Part shown: piece by piece, positions 43,001 through 49,910 of the stretch
Layout: each line of letters begins with the position of its first letter
Numbering within the stretch: the first letter of the stretch is position 1
The notes under the pieces: generated by a model
What the model was told of the DNA's origin: nothing
Databases searched by the model: none
The model's input: the letters and a program-made list of their open reading frames with translations, nothing else
Translations under genes and position numbers: made by a program
Source of the DNA: Mycobacterium sp. 1081908.1
Lineage (GTDB): Bacteria; Actinomycetota; Actinomycetes; Mycobacteriales; Mycobacteriaceae
Direction: 5' to 3'
Assembly: GCF_001673535.1 (NCBI RefSeq)
Contig: NZ_LZLY01000014.1
Span: forward strand, 1-64,000
DNA length: 64,000 bases

Positions 43001-44886
43001 GTCGAGAGGATCCGCACCGCCGCGGCGAGATCGGTTCCGGTGATGATGTCGGCGGTCCACGGCGTCGCGGCCTGCGGGTCGTCGAGGGCCACGCCGACGT
43101 CGGCGACCGCGAGCGCCGCCAACGTATCGGTGGACGCGAAGTCCCGGTGCACGGCGGTGATCAGCAAGACCGGTCCGCGGTCCGTCCGCAGCTCGCGGAC
43201 CAACTGGAGCAGCGGCGTTCCCGCCGGATGGCTCACGGCGACGCTGGCCGTCAGGTCCTCGGTGCCGGCGACGTGGCGCAACACCACCCGCGCCCCGGTC
43301 CGGTGGGCGGTCTGCAACAGCGGAATCGCGAACGGGTCGACCTCCCACCCCACATCGACGCCGCCGACGCGCTCACCGTCGACGATGAGGTCGGCGTGTT
43401 CGAGGCCCTGGGCGGGCGTCGCCGACGGCTCCTGGGCCCGAAGCCAGCGCAGGCGGGCTCCGGTGGCGGGCAATTCGTCGGGGTCGGGTTCGGGCGCCTC
43501 TTCGCCGTGCAGCAGCGCGTCGGCGACCTCGTAGACCCGGTCCTCGTCCCAACCGGGTATGTCGCCTCGCGCCTGAAGCACCGCGCGGTTGTCGCCGCGC
43601 AGTGCCGCCCCGTCGATGACGACCACCTTGACCCGGTCCAGCCGGCGCAGGGCGCCGGGGTCCAGGATCAGCTGTCCGGCGCTGGCGAGCCCGCGCCCCA
43701 GCACGGCGGCGAAGGTCTGACGGCCCACGTGCGCGGCCCGCGGCACGCCCGCCAGCAGCGCCCCGGCCGCGTCTTCGGTGCCGCCGCCGGCCAGCAGCGC
43801 GCCGGCCGCGGCGATCAGCGATGCGTTCGCGGCCTGGTCGGCGTACTCCTCGACCGGCCCGGCCATGGAACCCTTCGCGGTGTCGATGGCGGCGTCGATC
43901 GCCCCGCCCACCATGACGTGCGATACCTCGCCGGCCGCCGCTGCGGCCCAGTTGTGCCGCGGGACCTGCGAGCTGGGCCCGGCCGACGAGATGACGGGCA
44001 CCACCGGCGCCTGGGGCCGGTCGGGCGAGGCCAGCTGCGGCTCCCGCTCCCGCCATCGCTGACGATGAGCCGACGCCTCCGAGATCTGCAGGCTGCGTTG
44101 TGCCAGGTCCAGCAGCGGTGTGCCGACCGCCTGGGTGAGCCCGTTGGCCAGGGCCGTCGAGGCGCTGAGCGCGATGTCGGTGCCGACGCGACCCAACCGC
44201 GACTCCAGGACGGCCACCACCCGCGGCTGGTGATTGAGCAGGGCGGCGGCGGCGCGCGCGCTTCGCGGCGCCACGGGCAGGCGGCCGAGCCAGCCGGTCA
44301 CCGCGGCCCCGATGGCCGCGACGTCCATCGCCGCCGCGGTGAACGGGACCAGAATCGCCAACGGGTTGCCCGGATCGGCGAACGGCGCGGTGCGGGTCAC
44401 CGCCTTCGGTCCGGCGAAGGCCAGATCGGCGGCCACGCCGCAAACGGTTTCCCGGACCTCGTCCAGCACCTCGTCGGCGTCGGCGTCGCCGTCGAGTTCG
44501 ACCACGAGCCGGCCGAGCGCGCCCTCGACGTGGGCGCTGGCGACGCCCGCGATCCTGCGAACCGGTTCCTCCACCACCGCCGCGTGCTCGTGCCAGCTGG
44601 GGAACGGCAGCAGTGGATCCAGGTCCAGGTGCACTCGGTTCCCGCTGTGCCAGCGCACCGGCGGGGTGACGCCGTTGCGGGAGCCGTTGGACGCGCCGAT
44701 GCCGATCGCCCGGCCCGTCGTGTGGGCCATCGACGAAACCACCGGGCTGGCCAACTCCATCACCGGGCTGGCGAACATCTCCACCGCGCCCGCGGCGCCG
44801 GCCGCGGTGGAGACGCCGGCTCGCGCCACCTGCGCGGCCCCGCCGGTCACGCCAGCGACGACGCTGGCTACACCCGGAATCCTCAT
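40045..44886 (-). CDS. ctpI: Large P-type ATPase CtpI
   Basis: About 1613 residues, roughly twice a standard P-type ATPase, as in M. tuberculosis CtpI (Rv0107c), which it matches in extent and characteristic blocks. The N-terminal half (about 1-800) is a degenerate duplication with heavy-metal-associated-like segments but no phosphorylation motif. The C-terminal half has LTGESLPVDKQV (actuator), CFDKTGTLTENR (phosphorylated Asp near 1049), KGAPEEILPRC and VGDGANDAAAI (near 1333). ATG 44886 with a GAAGGGTG site gives the conserved MRIPGVA start; TTG 44901 is unlikely. It pumps an unidentified cation. The next gene upstream on this strand is the small hypothetical gene at 45248. Confidence 0.94.
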   Translation of the reverse strand: MRIPGVASVVAGVTGGAAQVARAGVSTAAGAAGAVEMFASPVMELASPVVSSMAHTTGRAIGIGASNGSRNGVTPPVRWHSGNRVHLDLDPLLPFPSWHEHAAVVEEPVRRIAGVASAHVEGALGRLVVELDGDADADEVLDEVRETVCGVAADLAFAGPKAVTRTAPFADPGNPLAILVPFTAAAMDVAAIGAAVTGWLGRLPVAPRSARAAAALLNHQPRVVAVLESRLGRVGTDIALSASTALANGLTQAVGTPLLDLAQRSLQISEASAHRQRWREREPQLASPDRPQAPVVPVISSAGPSSQVPRHNWAAAAAGEVSHVMVGGAIDAAIDTAKGSMAGPVEEYADQAANASLIAAAGALLAGGGTEDAAGALLAGVPRAAHVGRQTFAAVLGRGLASAGQLILDPGALRRLDRVKVVVIDGAALRGDNRAVLQARGDIPGWDEDRVYEVADALLHGEEAPEPDPDELPATGARLRWLRAQEPSATPAQGLEHADLIVDGERVGGVDVGWEVDPFAIPLLQTAHRTGARVVLRHVAGTEDLTASVAVSHPAGTPLLQLVRELRTDRGPVLLITAVHRDFASTDTLAALAVADVGVALDDPQAATPWTADIITGTDLAAAVRILSTLPVAREATESSVRLAKGGSTLAGLLLVTGEPGTANPLAVQRWLNPVNAAAAAALVSGAFSAARALRLPDPTPQPLTAWHALDPEIVYSRLASRTRTLAVEPGEAPWRQVLDDLSYNPLVAPLRGPATRVGRLLSATRAELADPLTPILAVGAAPAAIVGSNVDALLVAGVMTANAIAGGVQRLRAEAAVAELFAEQDRHARRVVLPTVATARRRLEAARSTERTVTVSAKSLRPGDIIDLAAPEVVPADARLLVAEDLEVDESFLTGESLPVDKQVDPVAVADSDRASMLFEGSTIVAGRARAIVVATGAGTAAQRAMSAIADVESAAGVQARLRELTSKVLPLTLAGGAAVTGLALAHQGSLRQAVADGVAIAVAAVPEGLPLVATLAQLAAAQRLSRRGVLVRTPRAVEALGRVQTVCFDKTGTLTENRLRLVRVVPKDTSAKGPFPDPTEPRAAGVLRIAARACTQPHNGQGHAHATDEAILTAANSLDGQGDSEWTVLAEVPFESSRGYSASIVTAEAATAEPMLMVKGAPEEILPRCRFANGDGDAGHAESLVSGLAGQGLRVLAVARRPWDQGTTEEDTDADNVDAAARDLELVGFVGLADTARPSARPLIEALVEAGRRVVLITGDHPITARAIARQLGLPADAREATGAELAALDEDARARLAADVQVFARVSPEQKVQIVAALQRSGQAVAMVGDGANDAAAIRMADVGIGVSGRGSSAARGAADIVLTDNDLGVLLDALVEGRGMWGGVRDAVSILVGGNVGEVLFTIIGTALGTGRAPVGTRQLLLVNLLTDMFPALAVAVTPQYPQPEEDEDDSGRDAEEMQRAFQLAALSEPSPSLDAPLMRQIVTRGAVTGAGATAAWAIGRWTPGTERRTATMGLTALVSTQLAQTLLTRRHSPLVLATALGSAGVLVAIVQTPGVSQFFGCTPLGPVAWSGVIGATAGATAVSVLAPNWLSNRVAALEPKKDRAITDS

Positions 44887-45183
44887 TCCGTCACCCTTCA
44901 AACGTCTACCCGCGCCTAATGATCCTGGCGTGCCAGTGGCCTGTCCACATATGGGCCGGATGGGCGGCCACGCGATAGCACCAGCGAGTGGGCGCGTTGG
45001 ACTCGCTCGGTTACCAGGGGTGCAATCGCTTCCTTGCCAAAAGGTTACCGGGTTTGCGACACGCCAAACCTGCCGAAACGCGCAGAGCTGGGGAAACCTC
45101 GGGCCGGGGCGCGGTCGCGGCGTGCTCAGGCTGAATCACGTTGGCAGAAACGGCATTTCGAGCGTGGCGAATGGCGCGAGGCC
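44887..45183. other. Intergenic region upstream of ctpI
   Basis: About 300 bases without a convincing gene. GGTTACC occurs twice (45009-45015 and 45043-45049), each followed shortly by GGG, which could be regulatory. I recognise no metal riboswitch consensus. A promoter for ctpI is expected here, since a terminator for the upstream gene sits at its far end. Confidence 0.4.
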
Positions 45184-45232
45184 AAAAACACGAATGCGCG
45201 GTAGCCGTCGAACGGCTACTCGCGCATATTCG
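45184..45232 (-). terminator. Rho-independent-type terminator of the small hypothetical gene
   Basis: TGCGCG+GTAGCCG (45195-45207) pairs with CGGCTAC and CGCGCA (45213-45219, 45221-45226) with one bulged base and a 5-nt loop; CGAA/TTCG can extend it. On the minus strand the stem is followed after a few bases by a run of five U (AAAAA at 45184-45188 on the plus strand). It lies 16 bases past the stop at 45248, so it separates that gene from ctpI. Confidence 0.7.
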
Positions 45233-45247
45233 GCTTGAGGATTCGGG

Positions 45248-45472
45248 CTACAAACTCCGGTGGTGCGCCCGGTCCACCTGGTACCCGGCCGGGAAGGACT
45301 TCTCGATGACCTGCAACTGATGGTCCACTCGGGACTCCAGCTCGAGAACCACGCAGCTGTCGCCGAGGGCTTTCGATTCGAGAACTATGTACCGCTGACC
45401 ACAATCGGTGATCGGGTCGCCCGAGTGCAATTTCTCGACCGCTACCGACTCCGGGGTTCCATCTGCCTCCAT
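45248..45472 (-). CDS. Small conserved hypothetical protein (Rv0108c-like position)
   Basis: A 74-residue acidic protein with AVEKLHSGDPITDCGQRYIV, then LESKALGDSCVVLELES, and VIEKSFPAGYQVDRAHH; no membrane segment or known motif. Support comes from a strong terminator directly after the stop and from its place between ctpI and the rhomboid gene, where M. tuberculosis has a gene of about this size (Rv0108c, from memory). ATG 45472 is preferred; TTG 45490 in frame would add six residues. It follows the SnoaL-like gene by 42 bases on the same strand. Function unknown. Confidence 0.65.
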   Translation of the reverse strand: MEADGTPESVAVEKLHSGDPITDCGQRYIVLESKALGDSCVVLELESRVDHQLQVIEKSFPAGYQVDRAHHRSL

Positions 45473-45514
45473 CCGTCCACGGTAGGTCAATTCACCGAGT
45501 GAGGGAATAGACCG

Positions 45515-45913
45515 CTAGGTGGTGTCGGCCTGTCGCTGTTTGAAGAACACGCTGACGCGAGAGATCAGCCCGTCGTCGCCCCGCTCGATGAGAATGCATT
45601 CCGGCCACGTCGCGCCGACGCCGTCGATCTCGAACGCCTCGGTCAGCTCGACGTAGGACAGGCGATCGTTCACGTGCGAGACCCGCTGCACCTCCAGCCG
45701 GTGGCCCTTGAGGGTGGTACACACCTTGCGTAGGTAGGCGACGTAGTGCCGCTTGCCCTCGACGACATCGCAGAACGGGCCTTCGCGGGTCAGTCCGTCG
45801 TCGGCGATGGTGGTGGCAAGGCCGTCCCAATCGTGGGTGGCCAGGCATTCCAGGTAGCGCTCCACGACGCCGGCGCCGATCTCAGTCGCAATCGGTGACC
45901 CCACGAGAAACAC
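45515..45913 (-). CDS. SnoaL/NTF2-like protein
   Basis: A 132-residue NTF2-like protein: VVERYLECLATHDWDGLATTIADDGL, GPFCDVVEGKRHYVAYL, and a C-terminal strand LISRVSVFFKQR. This pattern fits small ligand-binding or isomerase-like proteins. No catalytic set is obvious, although Asp/His near DGLTREGP could act. Divergent from the rhomboid gene (43 bases between starts). The small hypothetical gene lies downstream and may be co-transcribed. Confidence 0.82.
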   Translation of the reverse strand: MFLVGSPIATEIGAGVVERYLECLATHDWDGLATTIADDGLTREGPFCDVVEGKRHYVAYLRKVCTTLKGHRLEVQRVSHVNDRLSYVELTEAFEIDGVGATWPECILIERGDDGLISRVSVFFKQRQADTT

Positions 45914-45956
45914 AGTAAGGCACCGCGGCGGCCCGGGAAACGGCGAGAATGGTCCG

Positions 45957-46814
45957 ATGAGTGCACCCAGGCCACCGGAGGCCGAAGCGCCGACCTGCTA
46001 CCGGCATCCCGGCCGCCAGACCTACCTCCGCTGCAACCGCTGCGAGCGCTACATCTGTCCGGACTGCATGCGCGCGGCCGCGGTCGGTCACCAGTGCGTG
46101 GAGTGCGTCCAGGCGGGCGCCCGGACGATCCGGCAGCCCCGCACGCAATTCGGCGGGCGGGAGCGGACGGGCGCGCCAGTGGTCACCTACGCGCTGATCG
46201 CGATCAACGTGCTGGTGTTCGCCCTGCAGATGTCGGTGCGGGGCTTGCAAAGTCAGCTCGTGCTGTGGCCACCCGCCGTCGCGGACGGCCAGCTGTACCG
46301 ATTGGTGACCTCGGCGTTCGTGCACTACGGCGCCGCTCATCTGTTGCTGAACATGTGGGCGCTGTACGTGGTGGGGCCACCGCTCGAGATGCTGCTCGGC
46401 CGGCTGCGGTTTGGCGCGCTGTACGCGCTGAGCCTGCTGGGTGGGTCGGTGCTGGTCTACCTGATCACGCTGAACACCGCGACGGCGGGCGCATCGGGCG
46501 CGGTGTTCGGACTTTTCGGCGCCACATTCGTGGTGGCCAAGCGGCTCAACCTGGACCTGCGCTGGGTCGTTGCCGTCATCGCGATCAACCTGCTCTACAC
46601 CTTCGTCGCTCCGGCCGTGAGCTCCCAACGGATCAGCTGGCAGGGACACGTGGGCGGGCTGGTCACCGGCGGATTGATCGCCGCGGCTTACGTTTACGCG
46701 TCGAGGGAACGGCGCAACCTGATCCAAGCCTCGGTGACGGTCCTGGTATTGGGTGTGTTTGCCGCGTTGATCTGGTGGCGCACAGGTGTTCTCGCCGCGG
46801 AGCTGTATCTGTGA
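45957..46814 (+). CDS. Rhomboid intramembrane serine protease with N-terminal zinc finger
   Basis: A 285-residue rhomboid. Residues about 12-55 form a B-box-like cluster (CYRHPGRQTYLRCNRCERYI then CPDCM..GHQCVEC) that probably binds zinc in the cytoplasm. Seven hydrophobic segments follow. The catalytic dyad is Ser in GASGAVFG and His in WQGHVGG, and the oxyanion Asn lies in HLLLNMWAL. Position beside ctpI matches Rv0110 of M. tuberculosis. Rhomboids cleave membrane-protein segments within the bilayer; the target is unknown. The SRPBCC gene starts on its stop codon (GTGA). Confidence 0.92.
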   Translation: MSAPRPPEAEAPTCYRHPGRQTYLRCNRCERYICPDCMRAAAVGHQCVECVQAGARTIRQPRTQFGGRERTGAPVVTYALIAINVLVFALQMSVRGLQSQLVLWPPAVADGQLYRLVTSAFVHYGAAHLLLNMWALYVVGPPLEMLLGRLRFGALYALSLLGGSVLVYLITLNTATAGASGAVFGLFGATFVVAKRLNLDLRWVVAVIAINLLYTFVAPAVSSQRISWQGHVGGLVTGGLIAAAYVYASRERRNLIQASVTVLVLGVFAALIWWRTGVLAAELYL

Positions 46815-47272
46815 GCTGGTGGATGGTGCACGCCGAAACAGAGCTGTCCGAAGACGTGCCCGCCGCGCCCGGCGACGTCCGTGATTTCTACGCGGATCTG
46901 AACAACATCAAGATCGTGCATCCGCTGATCGTGTCCGTGCAGGCCACGTCGCGCACCCAAACGCCGGAAGGCTACCTGCAGAGCTACCGGGTGGTGGATC
47001 GGATTCCGTTGGGGCCGTTCACGATGCGAATCACCTATCGCGCGCGGCTGCACGTCCGTACCGACGGCGAGGTGACGACCGAGGCCGACCAGTCACCGGG
47101 CGTGCGCCTGCGGGGGACGGTGACCTTCGCGCCGATCGACGGCGGAACCCGTATCACCGAGCGGATCCGGATCGCCGCGCCCCGGCCGCTCGCCGGGATG
47201 ACGACGCGCGAGGCCGTCAAGGCCCACGTCGAAATGCTGGCCGGCATCCGGCGCCACTTCGAAACCGCTTGA
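46811..47272 (+). CDS. SRPBCC family protein
   Basis: A 153-residue SRPBCC-fold protein: HAETELSEDVPAAPGDVRDF, ADLNNIKIVHPLIVSVQ, VRLRGTVTFAPIDGGTRITER and a terminal amphipathic helix (HVEMLAGIRRHFE). GTG 46811 overlaps the rhomboid stop; ATG 46823, four codons later, is an alternative. Convergent with the alcohol dehydrogenase at 47284. Likely a hydrophobic-ligand binder; no enzyme motif is visible. Confidence 0.83.
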   Translation: MSWWMVHAETELSEDVPAAPGDVRDFYADLNNIKIVHPLIVSVQATSRTQTPEGYLQSYRVVDRIPLGPFTMRITYRARLHVRTDGEVTTEADQSPGVRLRGTVTFAPIDGGTRITERIRIAAPRPLAGMTTREAVKAHVEMLAGIRRHFETA

Positions 47273-47283
47273 ACGGACGCCTT

Positions 47284-48444
47284 TTAGGGGTCGGCGAAAT
47301 CGATGATTCCGCGAATGTTGCGCCCCTCGCGCAGGTCCGCGAACGCCTCGTTGATCTGGTCGAGGCCGTAGTGGCGGGTGACCAGCTCGTCCAGTTTCAA
47401 TGCGCCCGCCTGATACAGCGACAGCAGTAGCGGCACGCTCGTGCGGGGGTTCATCCCGCCGTAGAGGGCTCCCCTGAGTTGTTTGGCCGACAGCGTCATC
47501 TCCTGCAGCACCAACGGCGTCGGGGGCTCGGTGTACGGGGTGATGCCGGTGAGCACGCAGACCCCGCCCTTGCGCAGCAGCGTCATCGCCAGCGGGATCA
47601 GGTCCACGTGCACAACGCCAGGGCAGACGACGACACGGTCGGCCATCAGGCCCGCGGTGATCTCCCGGACCAGCGGTATCGCGTCCTGCGCGGAGGCGGC
47701 GGTGTGCGTGGCCCCGAAGATCTTGGCCGAATCCCGCTTCGACTCAACGGGGTCGACGCCGACGACATAGGTTGCGCCGACGGCGCGGGCGCCCTGCAGC
47801 GCGTTCATTCCGACACCGCCGGTCCCGATGACGACGACGGTGTCGCCCGGCTCGGTGCCCGCCGACAGCGTGGCGGAGCCCCAGCCGGTGCTGACGCCGC
47901 ACGAGACCAGCGAGGCGGCATGGAACGGGATCGCCTCGTCGATCTTGATGACGGAGCGCTCCGAGAGCACCGCGTATTCCGCGAAAGTGCCGAGTTGGCC
48001 GTAGGCCAACAGGTTTTCGTCGCCGAGGTGCCGTCGACACGTTCCGTCGGTGGGCATCTCCCGCACGAACAGGCTCGCGCCGATGTCGCAGATGTAGCTC
48101 TGGCCGTTGACGCAGAACCGGCAATTGCCGCACGCCGGAATGAACGAGAGCGCCACGTGGTCCCCCGGCCGCACCGTCGTCACGCCCGGCCCGACCTCCG
48201 CGACGACACCCGCGCCCTCGTGGCCGCCCAGCAGCGGGAACCAGTCCGGCGCGGGCTGACCGCTCGCGGCCAGCACCTCGGGCGTTGGCACCACGTCGCC
48301 CGTGAACAGGTGGTCGTCGGAATGACAGATGCCCGCGACGGCCATCCGCACCAGGACCTCACCGGCGTGCGGCGGATCGAGAACGATCTCGCGGACTTCC
48401 CAGTCCTCGCCGACGCCGCGCAACACGGCGGCGCGACACTTCAT
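47284..48444 (-). CDS. Zinc-dependent (NDMA-type-like) alcohol dehydrogenase
   Basis: A 386-residue class III-like MDR alcohol dehydrogenase. Catalytic zinc ligands include Cys40 (GICHSDDH) and His75-Glu76 (GGHEGAG); the structural zinc lobe is CGNCRFCVNGQSYIC. The NAD-binding Rossmann is VVVIGTGGVGMNALQG. The pattern matches actinobacterial mycothiol/NDMA-dependent alcohol dehydrogenases. ATG 48444 has GGGGAGG upstream; the frame opens earlier but that region lies in the 28-base gap and the previous gene. It is the last gene of the eight-gene leftward operon and probably oxidises an alcohol (or reduces an aldehyde) released by the pathway. Confidence 0.9.
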   Translation of the reverse strand: MKCRAAVLRGVGEDWEVREIVLDPPHAGEVLVRMAVAGICHSDDHLFTGDVVPTPEVLAASGQPAPDWFPLLGGHEGAGVVAEVGPGVTTVRPGDHVALSFIPACGNCRFCVNGQSYICDIGASLFVREMPTDGTCRRHLGDENLLAYGQLGTFAEYAVLSERSVIKIDEAIPFHAASLVSCGVSTGWGSATLSAGTEPGDTVVVIGTGGVGMNALQGARAVGATYVVGVDPVESKRDSAKIFGATHTAASAQDAIPLVREITAGLMADRVVVCPGVVHVDLIPLAMTLLRKGGVCVLTGITPYTEPPTPLVLQEMTLSAKQLRGALYGGMNPRTSVPLLLSLYQAGALKLDELVTRHYGLDQINEAFADLREGRNIRGIIDFADP

Positions 48445-48472
48445 GGCAACCTCCCCGGTGGCGCGCGGCCTA

Positions 48473-49894
48473 CTAGGGCGCAAATCCCAAGGTGCTCTTG
48501 ACCTCCAGGTATTCGTGGAACCCGAACTCGCTCCACTCCCGACCGTTGCCGCTGTGCTTGTAGCCGCCGAACGCCGAGTTCATGTCGAAGGCGTGGTTGA
48601 TCGTCACCCAGCCGGCGCGGATCTTGCGGGCCACCTCCCGGGCCTTGTCGAGGTCGGCCCCCGACACGTAGCCGGCCAGGCCGTAATCGGTGTCGTTGGC
48701 GATCTGCACGGCCTGATCGAGGTCGTCATAGCCGAGGATGCACAGCACCGGACCGAAGATCTCCTCGCGCGCGATCGTCATGTCATTGGTGACGTCGGCG
48801 AAAACGGTCGGCTTGACGTAGTAACCCTTTTCCAGCCCCGCCGGCCGGCCGGGTCCGCCGGCCACCACGGTCGCGCCCTCGTCGATGCCCGTCTGGATCA
48901 GGCGCTGAACCTTTTCGAATTGCGCCTGCGAGGCCACCGGTCCGATCGCCCGCTTGTCGTCGGGGCTACCGACTTTCACCTGCTCGGCGGCCCCGCGCGC
49001 GATGTCGATGGCCTCGGCCATCCGCGAACTCGGGACCAGCATGCGTGACGGCGCGTTACAGCTCTGGCCGGTGTTCGGCATCATGTTGGCCACGCCGGCG
49101 CGGACGCTGTCGGCGAACCCCGCGTCGTCGAGGACGATGTTGGGGCTCTTGCCGCCGAGTTCCTGGGTCACCCGCTTCACCGTCGTGGCGGCGTTCCTGG
49201 CCACCTCGACTCCGGCGCGCGTGGACCCGGTGAAGGACACCATGTCGATGTCGGGGTGGCTGGCCAGGGCGACGCCGACGCCGGGGCCGTCGCCGTTGAC
49301 GAGGTTGTACACCCCGGCCGGGACGCCCGCGGCGTCGAGAATCTCGGTGAAGATCTGGGCCGAGAACGGCGCCACCTCGGACGGTTTCAGGATCATCGTG
49401 CACCCGGTCGCCAGCGCCGGGTACACCTTGACCGCGATCTGGTTGAGCGGCCAGTTCCACGGCGTGATCAGCCCGCACACGCCGATCGGCTCCTTGGCGA
49501 TCAGCGTCGCCCCGTGCTGTTCGGAGAACGAGAAGTTCTTCAGCACGTCGATGGCGGTCACCAGATGACCGAGCCCTAGCTGGACCTGCGGGCCGGCGGC
49601 CAGCGACGGCGGCGCGCCCATTTCCTCGGTGACCGCGTCGGCGAGATCGCCCGCGCGCTTGCCGTATTCGGCGAGGATCGCCTCCAGCAGGTCGAGGCGC
49701 TGTTCGCGGCTGCTTTGTGACCAGCCGTCGAACGCGCGCCGGGCGGCGTTGACCGCCACGTCGACGTCCGCGGCCGAGCCGAGCGAGATCTTCCCGGCCA
49801 CCTCCTCGGTCGCCGGGTTCTCCACGTCAAAACTGTTGGGCCGCACCGGGTCGACCCAGCGGCCGTCGATGTAGAACTTCAGGTATTCGCGCAT
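48473..49894 (-). CDS. Aldehyde dehydrogenase (NAD(P)+)
   Basis: A 473-residue aldehyde dehydrogenase. All key residues are visible: Asn147 (PWNWP), Glu245 (ELGGKSP), Cys279 (TGQSCNAPSR) and the FGPVLCILGY block with the NAD-binding loop FTGSTRAG. It oxidises an aldehyde to an acid. It follows the ThDP enzyme by 16 bases in the operon. A lyase-type ThDP enzyme would release an aldehyde, so this enzyme is its natural partner. Substrate not identified. Confidence 0.92.
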   Translation of the reverse strand: MREYLKFYIDGRWVDPVRPNSFDVENPATEEVAGKISLGSAADVDVAVNAARRAFDGWSQSSREQRLDLLEAILAEYGKRAGDLADAVTEEMGAPPSLAAGPQVQLGLGHLVTAIDVLKNFSFSEQHGATLIAKEPIGVCGLITPWNWPLNQIAVKVYPALATGCTMILKPSEVAPFSAQIFTEILDAAGVPAGVYNLVNGDGPGVGVALASHPDIDMVSFTGSTRAGVEVARNAATTVKRVTQELGGKSPNIVLDDAGFADSVRAGVANMMPNTGQSCNAPSRMLVPSSRMAEAIDIARGAAEQVKVGSPDDKRAIGPVASQAQFEKVQRLIQTGIDEGATVVAGGPGRPAGLEKGYYVKPTVFADVTNDMTIAREEIFGPVLCILGYDDLDQAVQIANDTDYGLAGYVSGADLDKAREVARKIRAGWVTINHAFDMNSAFGGYKHSGNGREWSEFGFHEYLEVKSTLGFAP

Positions 49895-49910
49895 CAGATC
49901 ATCCTTCTCG

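Noticed and set aside
40219..44919. Open frame of over 1500 codons on the plus strand opposite ctpI
   Set aside because: It is antisense to a recognisable P-type ATPase. Its translation is Arg/Gly-rich low-complexity sequence typical of GC-rich shadow frames, with no domains.
44937..44946. TGGCCTGTCC shared with the inverted repeat at 26531
   Set aside because: Only ten bases match and there is no partner arm or structure here, so chance is likely in this base composition.
45216..45404. 62-codon minus-strand frame overlapping the small hypothetical gene
   Set aside because: It overlaps the terminator hairpin and the better supported gene at 45248-45472.
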